Source: Aquicoccus porphyridii (GTDB taxonomy: Bacteria > Pseudomonadota > Alphaproteobacteria > Rhodobacterales > Rhodobacteraceae). From it: a DNA stretch of 64,000 nt. Made by a program: the position numbers and the translations under genes. Below are positions 29,349 to 37,609 of this stretch, one piece after another. The DNA is taken from NCBI RefSeq assembly GCF_008369105.1, contig NZ_VINQ01000006.1, forward strand, positions 117,006 to 181,005. Reading direction: 5' to 3'. Position 1 is the first letter of the stretch. Each line of letters opens with the position of its first letter. Below the pieces are notes generated by a model. That model saw only the letters and a list, made by a program, of their open reading frames with translations. It had not been told where the DNA came from and did not search any database.

Positions 29349-30539
29349 ATGAGATTTGCCCTGATCCTGACCGTGATCGCGTCGCTTTTCGCCCGGCCCG
29401 CGCTGGCCGATGATTGGCAAGAGGTGCTGGACGCGGCGCGCGGCCAGACCGTTTACTGGAACGCGTGGGGCGGCGACGAGCGCACCAATGCCTTCATCGA
29501 CTGGGTCGGTCGCGAGGCCGAGCGGCGCCACGGGGTGCGCATCAATCATGTCCGGCTAAGTGATACGGCCGAGGCGGTGACGCGGGTGATCTCCGAGCGC
29601 GCGGCGGGCAGGGATAGCGGCGGGTCGGTCGATCTCATCTGGATCAACGGGCCGAATTTCCTGGCGATGAAGGAACAGGAGCTGCTGTTTGGCCCGTTCG
29701 TCGAGCGGCTGCCCAATGCGCGGTTTGTCGACCTGTCGCCGGGGGCGCCTGCGGCGCTTGATTTCACCGTGCCGGTGGAGGGGATGGAGAGCCCGTGGCG
29801 GCTGGCGAAATTCGTGTTCAACTATGACAGCGCGAGGGTCGAGGCACCCCCCGCGACGATGCGCGATTTCGTGGCGTGGGCCGAGGCCAATCCGGGGCGG
29901 TTCACCCATCCCGATCCGTCGAATTTCATGGGAGCGACATTCCTCAAACAGGCGCTGATCGAGTTGGCGCCGGATCGCGATGTGTTGCTGGAACCGGTGA
30001 GCGACGAGAGTTTTGCCGCGCAGGTCGCGCCGCTTTGGGAGTGGTATGACGCGCTGCGCCCCAACATGTGGCGCGGCGGCACGGCGTTTCCGGAGAACCA
30101 GTCGGTGCAGCAGCAGTTGATGAACGATGGCGAGGTGGACATCGCGATGTCGTTCGATCCGGCCTCGACCGCCGCCGCGATCGCGCAGGGGCTGTTGCCC
30201 GAGAGCGCGCGGGTCTTCGTGCCCGAGGGGGGAACCATCGGCAATGTGAGTTTCGTCGCGATCCCCTATAACGCCGCCCATGCCGAAGGCGCGATGGTGG
30301 TGGCGAACCTGCTTCTCGACCCCGAGGTGCAGGCGCGGATGCAGAATATCGAGGTTCTGGGCTCGTTCTCGGTGCTCGATCCGGCGCGGCTCGATGCGGC
30401 CGCACAGGCGCGGTTCGACGCCCTGCCCAGTGCCCCGGCGCTGCCCGGGCTTGACGAGCTTGGCCCGACATTGCCCGAGCCGCATGCGAGCTGGATGACG
30501 CGGCTGACCGAGGAATGGGCGCGGCGTTACACGCGGTGA
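29349..30539 (+). CDS. ynjB: ABC transporter substrate-binding protein, YnjB family
   Basis: A 396-residue periplasmic binding protein with a Sec signal (residues 1-20, ending RPALA). The mature part, DDWQEVLDAARGQTVYWNAWGGDE, and the GPNFLAMKEQELLFGPFVERLP segment are typical of the YnjB/thiamine-like binding family. It starts 14 bases after ynjF, with AAGGAG ahead of it. The natural ligand of YnjBCD is not established. Confidence 0.88.
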   Translation: MRFALILTVIASLFARPALADDWQEVLDAARGQTVYWNAWGGDERTNAFIDWVGREAERRHGVRINHVRLSDTAEAVTRVISERAAGRDSGGSVDLIWINGPNFLAMKEQELLFGPFVERLPNARFVDLSPGAPAALDFTVPVEGMESPWRLAKFVFNYDSARVEAPPATMRDFVAWAEANPGRFTHPDPSNFMGATFLKQALIELAPDRDVLLEPVSDESFAAQVAPLWEWYDALRPNMWRGGTAFPENQSVQQQLMNDGEVDIAMSFDPASTAAAIAQGLLPESARVFVPEGGTIGNVSFVAIPYNAAHAEGAMVVANLLLDPEVQARMQNIEVLGSFSVLDPARLDAAAQARFDALPSAPALPGLDELGPTLPEPHASWMTRLTEEWARRYTR

Positions 30540-32260
30540 GCGGGGTCGCGCCCTCCAGTCCGGGCCGGGCGCTGCGGCTTGTCGTGCTGCTGGCGGTGGC
30601 GGGCGGGGTGATCCTGCCGATCCTTGCCGGCCTATGGGAGACGGCGCGCGCGGGGTTCGGGATATTACCCGCGATTGGTGCCGAAACGCTTTCGCTTGAC
30701 CCGTGGCGGATGCTGGCCGACCTGCCGGGGCTCGGCACGAGCCTCAAGCTCACGCTGCTGACCGGGCTGGGGGCGACGGCGCTGGCACTCGTCCTTGCGG
30801 CGGGGACATGTGCGGCGGTGCATGGCCGGATGAGCGTGCGCGCGGGGGGGCGGTTGCTGACCCCGTTCCTCGCCGCGCCGCATGCCGCCGTGGCCATCGG
30901 CCTTGCCTTCGTGCTGTCGCCCTCGGGCTGGATCGCGCGGGCGCTGGCGCCGCTTGCCGGGTGGGACCGGCCGCCAATGCTGATCACGGTGAACGATCCC
31001 TGGGGTGGGGCGCTGATCCTCGGACTTCTGGTCAAGGAGGTGCCGTTCTTGTTGCTGGTGATGCTGTCGGCGCTGAGCCAGATCGCGGTGGCGCGGCATA
31101 TCGCGATCGGGCGAGCGCTGGGCTATGGCCGGGGGATCGTGTGGGTCAAGGTGATCCTGCCGCAGGTCTGGCCGCTCATACGGCTTCCGGTGATGGTGGT
31201 GCTGGCCTATTCGCTTTCGGTGGTCGACATGGCGCTGATCCTCGGGCCGTCGAACCCGCCGACGCTGGCGGTGATGCTGCTCAGGCTCTTTTCGGCGCCC
31301 GATACGGCGATGCTTCTGCCCGCCTCGGCGGGGGCGGTGCTTCAGGGCGTTCTGGTGGCGCTGTCCTTTGGATTGTTACTGCTCGTCGAGCGGGGGGGGA
31401 AGCGCGTCGGGCTGTGGTGGCTCAGGCGCGGCGGGCGCGGGCTTTCGGCGGAGCCGGGGCTGATGCTCACCAGCGGGGTGACGGCGACGGTGATGATCGC
31501 CGGGGCGCTGGGTATGCTGGCGCTTGTGGTGTGGTCGCTGGCGTGGCGTTGGTCGTGGCCCGGGATGCTGCCCGAAAGCTGGTCGCTCAGGGCATGGATG
31601 GCCCCCGGCACGGGCTGGGGTCGGGCACTGTGGCATACCGTGTTGCTGGCCTTTGCGACCACGGGGCTTGCACTGGCGCTGGCGGTGGCGTGGCTCGAAG
31701 GCGAGGACCGGGCGCGGATGCGGCGGGCGCGCTGGGCCGAGGCGCTGATCTATCTGCCGCTTCTGGTGCCGCAGATCGCGTTTCTTTACGGGCTGAACGT
31801 GCTGTTCCTGCGATTCGACCTGTCGGGGGGCATGGCGGCGGTGGTCTGGGCGCAGGCGCTGTTCGTGTTTCCCTACGTGATGATCGCGCTGTCGGACCCG
31901 TGGCGGGCGCTCGATCCCGGATTGCCGCGGGCGGCGGCAGCGCTGGGTGCGGGGCCGTGGCGCAGGCTCTGGGCGGTGAAGCTCCCTGTGCTGCTCACGC
32001 CGCTTTTGACCGCGGCGGCGATCGGCGTGGCGGTGTCGGTGGCGCAATACCTGCCGACGCTCTTCATGGGGGCGGGGCGGATCGCGACCCTGACCACCGA
32101 GGCGGTGACATTATCATCATCCTCGGATCGGCGGGTGACGGGGGTTTACGCGACGCTTCAGGCGGGGCTGCCTTTTGCAGTCTATGCCGCGGCGTTCCTC
32201 ATCCCGGTGCTGGCGCATCGCAACCGTCGCGGATTGCAGGGCGGAGGGCCGGGCGCATGA
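30536..32260 (+). CDS. ynjC: ABC transporter permease (double-domain), YnjC family
   Basis: A permease of about 574 residues with two fused membrane domains, each with its own coupling loop (first: GRALGYGRGIVWVKVILPQVWP; second: ALGAGPWRRLWAVKLPVLLTP). I chose the GTG at 30536, whose GTGA overlaps the ynjB stop as at other gene junctions in this genome; an ATG at 30515 is the alternative. It overlaps ynjD by 4 bases. Confidence 0.88.
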   Translation: MSGVAPSSPGRALRLVVLLAVAGGVILPILAGLWETARAGFGILPAIGAETLSLDPWRMLADLPGLGTSLKLTLLTGLGATALALVLAAGTCAAVHGRMSVRAGGRLLTPFLAAPHAAVAIGLAFVLSPSGWIARALAPLAGWDRPPMLITVNDPWGGALILGLLVKEVPFLLLVMLSALSQIAVARHIAIGRALGYGRGIVWVKVILPQVWPLIRLPVMVVLAYSLSVVDMALILGPSNPPTLAVMLLRLFSAPDTAMLLPASAGAVLQGVLVALSFGLLLLVERGGKRVGLWWLRRGGRGLSAEPGLMLTSGVTATVMIAGALGMLALVVWSLAWRWSWPGMLPESWSLRAWMAPGTGWGRALWHTVLLAFATTGLALALAVAWLEGEDRARMRRARWAEALIYLPLLVPQIAFLYGLNVLFLRFDLSGGMAAVVWAQALFVFPYVMIALSDPWRALDPGLPRAAAALGAGPWRRLWAVKLPVLLTPLLTAAAIGVAVSVAQYLPTLFMGAGRIATLTTEAVTLSSSSDRRVTGVYATLQAGLPFAVYAAAFLIPVLAHRNRRGLQGGGPGA

Positions 32261-32910
32261 CGCTGGAGATCACGGGGCTTTCGGTGCGTTTCCGGAACGA
32301 GCCGCCATTGTTCGCGCCGCTCGACCTGCATGTTGCGGCGGGCGAGGTGACCACGGTGATGGGGCCATCGGGGATCGGCAAATCGACGCTTCTCGACGCG
32401 ATCGGCGGGCATCTGGTGGCGGGATTCACGATGACGGGGTCTGTGCGGCTTGATGGACAGGAGGTCACGCATCTGCCGCCCGAGGCGCGGCGCATCGGGT
32501 TGATGTTCCAGGATGCGGCGCTGTTTCCGCATCTGTCGGTGGGTGACAACCTTGCCTTTGGCCTTGCGCGCGAGATACGCGGGCGGGCGGCGCGGCGCGC
32601 AGCGGTCGAGGCGGCATTGGAGCAGGCCGGGCTGGCCGGTCTTTACGAGCGCGACCCGGCAACGCTTTCGGGTGGGCAGCGGGCGCGGGCGGCACTGATG
32701 CGCACGTTGCTGGCCGATCCGCAGGCGCTTTTGCTCGATGAACCGTTTTCCAGGCTCGACGCGGCGCGGCGGGCCGCGATGCGGGATTTCGCGTTCGCCC
32801 ATATCCGCGACCGGGCGATTCCGGCGCTCATGGTTACGCATGATCCGGCGGATGCCGAGGCCACGGGCGGGCCGGTTCTGAGCCTGACCACGGAGATGCC
32901 CGGTGGATGA
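32257..32910 (+). CDS. ynjD: ABC transporter ATP-binding protein, YnjD family
   Basis: A 217-residue ATPase with Walker A GPSGIGKST, signature LSGGQRARAAL and Walker B ALLLDEPFSRLD. The segments IGLMFQDAALFPHLSVGDNL and RDPATLSGGQRARA agree closely with E. coli YnjD. It is coupled to ynjC by an ATGA overlap. It converges on the flagellar operon, with 32 bases between. Confidence 0.92.
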   Translation: MTLEITGLSVRFRNEPPLFAPLDLHVAAGEVTTVMGPSGIGKSTLLDAIGGHLVAGFTMTGSVRLDGQEVTHLPPEARRIGLMFQDAALFPHLSVGDNLAFGLAREIRGRAARRAAVEAALEQAGLAGLYERDPATLSGGQRARAALMRTLLADPQALLLDEPFSRLDAARRAAMRDFAFAHIRDRAIPALMVTHDPADAEATGGPVLSLTTEMPGG

Positions 32911-32942
32911 CGGCCAGCCGTCATGCCGCCGGTCAGAGCCCC

Positions 32943-35054
32943 CTATTCGAGCGGCGCCCCGGCCAACAGGGCCTCGACCCGGCGCCGGGTATCGGCGCTT
33001 GCATCGACGCTTTTGCGCGAGAATTCGAGCGGTGCGGTTTTGTCTGGAATTTCGGCCACGTCGCCATCGGGCGCGGGAAAATTGCCATCGGGTGCCAGCG
33101 CGAAATCCCGTTTCGCCTCGCTTATCGTTGCGCGCAGCCTGTCGGCGCGCGCGCCTTCAAGCCCCGATAGATCGGCCTCGGCCCTGTCGGCATGTCCAAG
33201 GTGGAGATATGCCTCGGCGCGCAGGAGCCTGCCCTCTTGCGTGTCCTGCCCGCGAAACCGGGGGCCCAGAAGATCGACAGCCGCATCGGGAAACCCGAGC
33301 GCGACAAGCCGCTTTGCAGCCTTGAAAACGGTCCCCGGAGCGAGTTCGTTCACGGCATCCGGTGACAGGGTGAGAACGGCGGACAGGAATACCGGGTCGG
33401 GTGCCTTCCTCGAGATGCGATCATGCAGGAAGTCCTGCGCCTGTCGAAAGGCATCGCCGCCGATATTCGCCCTCAGCCCCGCCAACTCGTCCAGGGCTTC
33501 CGCATATGCGCCCGACAGGGCCAGCGCGACAACCGTGGCAAAATGAAGATCCGGCAACAGGTCGCTCTTGGCATGCTCCTTGCGGAGAATCCGCGCCATT
33601 TGCGCGGTGTCATAGTCGATCGACCCATCCTCGCCCATCTTGAGGGACACCAGTTCGATCATGGCCCTTGGCGAGGTTTCGTAACTCTGTTCCGTCAATC
33701 CTGTCAGCGTCGCATATGCATCATCCTTGCGGTTCTCGTCCTTCTGGACCAGGGCGGAGGCCAGTTGCGCGTTTGAATCCGCGGCCACGCCGCTCCGAGC
33801 GGCGATCCTGAGAACCTCTCCCGCGTCCTCCAGCATGTCGAGGGACCGAAACCTTTCGCTCAGGTTCCCGGCAAGGTGCGAGCGCAACGCGGCGGGCAGC
33901 CGGTCAAAGGCCATCAACACGGGCGACGGATCGAACCCGCGGCCGACCTCGCCTGCATCATGGCTCAGCATCGACCAGAGCGCGGCCGCATTGTCGCAAG
34001 AAAGCGCACCCGCGAACATGTTCTCTCCCGAGATCGTCCCGGTTTCGATGAGCGCCGCGATGTTCTTCAAATAATCGGCATTCTCGACGAATTCGTCGAG
34101 AATCACCCGCGCCTCGGACCCGAAGCCGAAGAAGATGTAGGCCTTTGCCAGTTCCAGGGCGATGTCGTGCCTCGAACGATCGAATTCTCCGTAAAGTTCC
34201 GATCTGAGCCGTCCGACAGACGCCGAGAAATGCCCGTCGCGCGCCCAATCCGTTATATTCAGATCCTTTTCTTTCAGGCACGCCTCTTCCTTGGCTGCGG
34301 TCATCGCGGCGAGCCTGTCTTGTGGTTCAAACGGCGCCGCGCCGTTGCGAATGGCGAGGTTCACGCCCTCGGGGCGTTGTTCTTCTGCGGCATGACGCGT
34401 GGCGTTCATGAGGGAACGCATATCATTCTCCGGGGGCGGCACGTTCGCGTCGGTATCGGGCCGGTCCACCGTTTCGCGGGATGTTGAACGAGGCGCTTCG
34501 AGGGTCCGGTTTTGCGCATCGTTCTCCTTTTCATTGCCCTCGTCGGCCTGTTTCGGCCCGTCACCATACGCCGCCGGTGTCGTCTCGGGCTTTGCGCCGA
34601 TGACTGCGGTGTCGATCCAGAATGTCGTGAGAAAATCGATCTGCCTTTCTCTACCAGGGGTGTTTTGGTTTCCAGACCGGCGTTCCCTGATATCGACAAC
34701 GAGCATCGTGTCGTCGAAGAGGAAGGCCTCGGCCCCGCATTCGCAATTCAAGCCGACCTCTAGAACACCGCCCTGTCGCCCCTGTTCAATGGTGCCGATC
34801 CGGGTTGCATTCAACCTCGACAGGGCGGCGGACAGATCGAATGTCAGATCGTCACCCTCGACCATCAACTCGAATCTTTTTTCATGCTCGACCACCCGCC
34901 ACGCGAGGCGGCGCGGAAGATCGAGGGCCAGCCGGGTAAAACCTTCATGCTCTCCGCCGCGAACCCGGATCGTTTCGCCCATCGCGGCTTTGGCGGTCAT
35001 GCAGCAGGTCGCCAGCAGGATCAGGGATAGCCACTTTCGCGGGAAAAGCGCCAT
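32943..35054 (-). CDS. Large secreted repeat protein downstream of motA, function unknown
   Basis: A 703-residue protein with a Sec signal (residues 1 to about 25). The first 100 mature residues (GEHEGFTRLALDLPRRLAWRV and on) resemble a small beta domain of the AMIN kind. Residues 150-235 are polar and likely disordered, and residues 260-650 are alpha-helical with TPR/HEAT-like periodicity. It starts 2 bases after motA in the fliL-x-motE-motA operon, so a periplasmic role at the motor or stator is likely. Rhizobial MotC, a periplasmic motility protein, is the nearest analogue I can name, but I cannot show homology. Confidence 0.75.
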   Translation of the reverse strand: MALFPRKWLSLILLATCCMTAKAAMGETIRVRGGEHEGFTRLALDLPRRLAWRVVEHEKRFELMVEGDDLTFDLSAALSRLNATRIGTIEQGRQGGVLEVGLNCECGAEAFLFDDTMLVVDIRERRSGNQNTPGRERQIDFLTTFWIDTAVIGAKPETTPAAYGDGPKQADEGNEKENDAQNRTLEAPRSTSRETVDRPDTDANVPPPENDMRSLMNATRHAAEEQRPEGVNLAIRNGAAPFEPQDRLAAMTAAKEEACLKEKDLNITDWARDGHFSASVGRLRSELYGEFDRSRHDIALELAKAYIFFGFGSEARVILDEFVENADYLKNIAALIETGTISGENMFAGALSCDNAAALWSMLSHDAGEVGRGFDPSPVLMAFDRLPAALRSHLAGNLSERFRSLDMLEDAGEVLRIAARSGVAADSNAQLASALVQKDENRKDDAYATLTGLTEQSYETSPRAMIELVSLKMGEDGSIDYDTAQMARILRKEHAKSDLLPDLHFATVVALALSGAYAEALDELAGLRANIGGDAFRQAQDFLHDRISRKAPDPVFLSAVLTLSPDAVNELAPGTVFKAAKRLVALGFPDAAVDLLGPRFRGQDTQEGRLLRAEAYLHLGHADRAEADLSGLEGARADRLRATISEAKRDFALAPDGNFPAPDGDVAEIPDKTAPLEFSRKSVDASADTRRRVEALLAGAPLE

Positions 35055-35056
35055 TT

Positions 35057-35923
35057 TCAGGCTTCCTTCCTGAGTTCCTTGAGCGATTTCTCAAGCTCGG
35101 AAAAGCTGGGACGGCGGTTGACGGGAATGTTCTGACGGCCCACCTCGATACAGATGTTGGCCGAATGGTTGTGGAGGTTCGCGATAAGAATTTCGCGGAT
35201 CAGGTGATAGAAATGCTCATCCTCCTCGACCACGTTCTTGACCTTGGATGAAAACGGACCGACGAAGCCGTAAGACAGGAAAACGCCCAGGAATGTGCCG
35301 ACAAGGGCGCCACCGATCATCTTGCCGAGGATTTCCGGCGGTTGGTCGATCGCGCCCATGGTCTTGATGACACCGAGCACCGCGGCGACGATGCCAAGCG
35401 CGGGCAACCCATCCGCCATGTTCTGGAGCGCGTGGCTGGAGTGCAGGGAATGATGGAGGTTCGCCTCCATTCTCTTGTCGAGCACCTCTTCGACCTGATG
35501 GGGGTCGTCATAGTTCATCGACGCGGAACGCAAGGTGTCGGCGATCAGTTCTATCGCCTCCTTGTCGGTGACGATCTTGGGGTATTTCTGGAAAATCGCA
35601 CTGTTTTCAGGGTCTTCTATGTGCTCCTCGATCGCGACGGGACTGGTTCGGGCCAGCCTGATCAATTCGTAGAGCAGGCAGATGAGATCGCGGTAATCCC
35701 CGGGTTTCCAGTCCGGCCCCCTGAACACCTTCTTGATGTCCTTGAGTGTCTTCTTGACCGCGTGGAAATCGTTGGAAATCAGAAAGGCGCCGGTTGCCGC
35801 GCCGCCGACCATCATCAGCTCGAAGGGCAATGCCTTCATGATGATGCCAAGGTTTCCGCCCGCAAGCAGATAGCCCCCGAAGACCATGCAGACAACCACG
35901 CCTATGCCGACAATTCCGTTCAT
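35057..35923 (-). CDS. motA: Flagellar motor stator protein MotA
   Basis: A 288-residue inner-membrane protein with four membrane segments: the N-terminal GIVGIGVVVCMVFGGYLLAGG, FELMMVGGAATGAFLI, and the C-terminal pair LGIVAAVLGVIKTMG and GGALVGTFLGVFLSYGFVGP. It forms the proton-driven stator with MotB, which is encoded 18 kb away. The start follows GAGGG. It lies between motE and the large secreted protein in a leftward operon. Confidence 0.95.
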   Translation of the reverse strand: MNGIVGIGVVVCMVFGGYLLAGGNLGIIMKALPFELMMVGGAATGAFLISNDFHAVKKTLKDIKKVFRGPDWKPGDYRDLICLLYELIRLARTSPVAIEEHIEDPENSAIFQKYPKIVTDKEAIELIADTLRSASMNYDDPHQVEEVLDKRMEANLHHSLHSSHALQNMADGLPALGIVAAVLGVIKTMGAIDQPPEILGKMIGGALVGTFLGVFLSYGFVGPFSSKVKNVVEEDEHFYHLIREILIANLHNHSANICIEVGRQNIPVNRRPSFSELEKSLKELRKEA

Positions 35924-35990
35924 CCCTCATATCTCCGCTGCTGCGCCAACCCAAGGGCATCAAGAAATTGCATGGCCCTGCCCCCGTCGT

Positions 35991-36608
35991 TCATTTCGTC
36001 GGGCCAAGTGCACTTCGCCCTGCCAGTATCGCGCTGATGGAATAGGCGCGCTCGGCACTCAGGCCCGCCAGTATCCCGGCCGCCGCCCCGGGCTTCATTC
36101 GGGCCAGAAACCCGGCGGAAAACTCCGGGTCCATCTGTTCGAAAAGCGCGGCCGCGTCTTTTGACTTCATGTTTTCATAAACCGCCGTGAGCGTTTCCAG
36201 ATCGCGTTCCGAGGCGCCATCGACGACGTCGATCGTGCGTTTCAGTTCCGCTTCCGCGGTTTTCAACTCGGCCAGGCGCTGTTCGATCGTGCGTTCCGCC
36301 AAGGCGAGATCCTGCAACCGTTTTTCCAGTTGCTCTTCGCGCTGCTTCAATCGGTTCTCTTTTTTTGCCAGTGCTTCGAGAACGGCGTTCACCTCGTCAT
36401 CCGGCAATCTCATGGTCGCGGGGGTATCGGGTTTGCCCGCCTCGATCTCTGGCTGTTGCTCGGTTTGCTCGGCCAGAACGCTGCCCACGTTCGTGCCGAG
36501 GCGCAGCACGCCGGAGGCCACAAGAAAGCATGCAACAAGGAACAGGGCCCTGCCGACCGGCCGGATGCGTCGGCCGGATTTCCGGGGCCGCCTGGCAATG
36601 GCAACCAT
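35991..36608 (-). CDS. motE: MotE-like protein (MgtE N-terminal-domain family)
   Basis: A 205-residue protein with one N-terminal membrane segment (ALFLVACFLVASGVLRLG), a long coiled coil (about residues 75-130: KKENRLKQREEQLEKRLQDL and on) and a C-terminal MgtE_N-type domain (AALFEQMDPEFSAGFLARMK, then AAGILAGLSAERAY). MotE proteins of alphaproteobacteria act in the periplasm on motility. It begins 3 bases after the preceding small gene, and 67 bases separate it from motA. Confidence 0.85.
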   Translation of the reverse strand: MVAIARRPRKSGRRIRPVGRALFLVACFLVASGVLRLGTNVGSVLAEQTEQQPEIEAGKPDTPATMRLPDDEVNAVLEALAKKENRLKQREEQLEKRLQDLALAERTIEQRLAELKTAEAELKRTIDVVDGASERDLETLTAVYENMKSKDAAALFEQMDPEFSAGFLARMKPGAAAGILAGLSAERAYSISAILAGRSALGPTK

Positions 36609-36611
36609 GGC

Positions 36612-36974
36612 CTAGTCCTTTCCGTTTGCGTGCCTGAGAAATACCGGCTCGGACGTGTCCGATTGCGATTCCCTTGGCTCTTCCGCGTCTTCGGTGAGGT
36701 CATGCATGGATGCCAGCAACAGCTCCAACCGCTTGGCGGCCAGCTCGGCCCGGTCGGTCAGGCCGGAAATCGATTCGGCGGTGGAGGAGGCCGCATCCCT
36801 CACCTCGCTCAGCGTCGAGGTGAGATCGTCGACCTGCATCGAGAGCAGGGCCACGGCCTGGCCGACCCCGGATTCGAGGTCATTGAACTGTGCAAGGCGC
36901 CTTGCGATGAGGAAACAGTATATCCCGGCCCCCAACGCACCTGCGACCAATAGAATATCCGCGACGAATTGCAT
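36612..36974 (-). CDS. Small membrane-anchored coiled-coil protein in flagellar operon
   Basis: A 120-residue protein with one N-terminal membrane segment (ILLVAGALGAGIYCFLI) and a helical cytoplasmic or periplasmic part (residues 30-95, VDDLTSTLSEVRDAASSTAE) that looks like a coiled coil. I believe this is the alphaproteobacterial family DUF6468, usually found next to fliL, but I have not been able to search. AGGGGG precedes the ATG. It lies 9 bases after fliL and 3 bases before motE. Confidence 0.75.
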   Translation of the reverse strand: MQFVADILLVAGALGAGIYCFLIARRLAQFNDLESGVGQAVALLSMQVDDLTSTLSEVRDAASSTAESISGLTDRAELAAKRLELLLASMHDLTEDAEEPRESQSDTSEPVFLRHANGKD

Positions 36975-36983
36975 TGAAGCCCC

Positions 36984-37490
36984 CTAGATTACCGCAAATT
37001 CCACAATGAGAAGATCATTGACCCTGCCCTGTCCGATGACCGCCTTGATCCGTCGCAGGATATGCCCCCGGATCCGGACAAGCGCGGCCGCATCCGAGAT
37101 GTCGGTGTAATCCAGCGCCCGCAAATATCCGTTAATGACATCCGTAATTCGCGGAAGGAACCGGGTCACATCGGCCTCGAATTCGGTTGGCACTTCGAGT
37201 TGTGCGCGAAACCGAAGGTGCCGGTCCTGCCCGTCGACCCGAAGCTGAACGACAATCGGTTCGACGGGCACGAAACGGACATCCGGCATATCGCCGGCTT
37301 GATGTTCCTTCGCCTCGAATCGCCCGTCATCGGGATTCGACCCCGAAGGGATGTAACCGGAATAGGCGGCATAAAACCCGCCGCCCGCACCGATAAGACC
37401 GATGGCCAGGCCCAGCAAAAGAACGGCTTTCGAGCCTTTCTTCTTGCCGCCTTCATCGGCGTCTTTGTCTTCGTCTTGCGCGTCCGCCAT
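36984..37490 (-). CDS. fliL: Flagellar basal-body-associated protein FliL
   Basis: A 168-residue protein with a charged cytoplasmic N-terminus (about residues 1-21, rich in D, E and K), one membrane segment (AVLLLGLAIGLIGAGGGFYAAY) and the periplasmic FliL domain (VRFVPVEPIVVQLRV, then FLPRITDVINGYLRALDYTDI). FliL rings surround the stators. It is the first gene of the leftward operon and is divergent from fliF, with a CtrA-like box between them. Confidence 0.93.
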   Translation of the reverse strand: MADAQDEDKDADEGGKKKGSKAVLLLGLAIGLIGAGGGFYAAYSGYIPSGSNPDDGRFEAKEHQAGDMPDVRFVPVEPIVVQLRVDGQDRHLRFRAQLEVPTEFEADVTRFLPRITDVINGYLRALDYTDISDAAALVRIRGHILRRIKAVIGQGRVNDLLIVEFAVI

Positions 37491-37535
37491 GGAAATCCCC
37501 GACCGTTGTGATGACGACAGAATAGCAAGCGGCCC

Positions 37536-37550
37536 CTAACCGATTCTTAA
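37536..37550. promoter_or_regulatory. CtrA-like box between fliL and fliF
   Basis: CTAA-N7-TTAA fits the CtrA consensus TTAA-N7-TTAA with one mismatch. It lies 46 bases from the fliL start and 60 from the fliF start, so it can serve both divergent operons. CtrA control of flagellar genes is well established in Rhodobacterales. Confidence 0.55.
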
Positions 37551-37609
37551 TCAAGATCTGGAACAAATTGCGTCCAAAGGGACCCCCTTCCAAAGGCCCG
37601 GAGACGTAT

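Noticed and set aside
30703..32910. Rightward 735-codon frame overlapping ynjC and running into ynjD
   Set aside because: In its first part it is the out-of-frame shadow of ynjC; only its end is the true ynjD frame, which starts at 32257.
37568..37609. TTG start for fliF
   Set aside because: No ribosome site there; the ATG at 37610 has GGAG at good spacing and fits FliF proteins.
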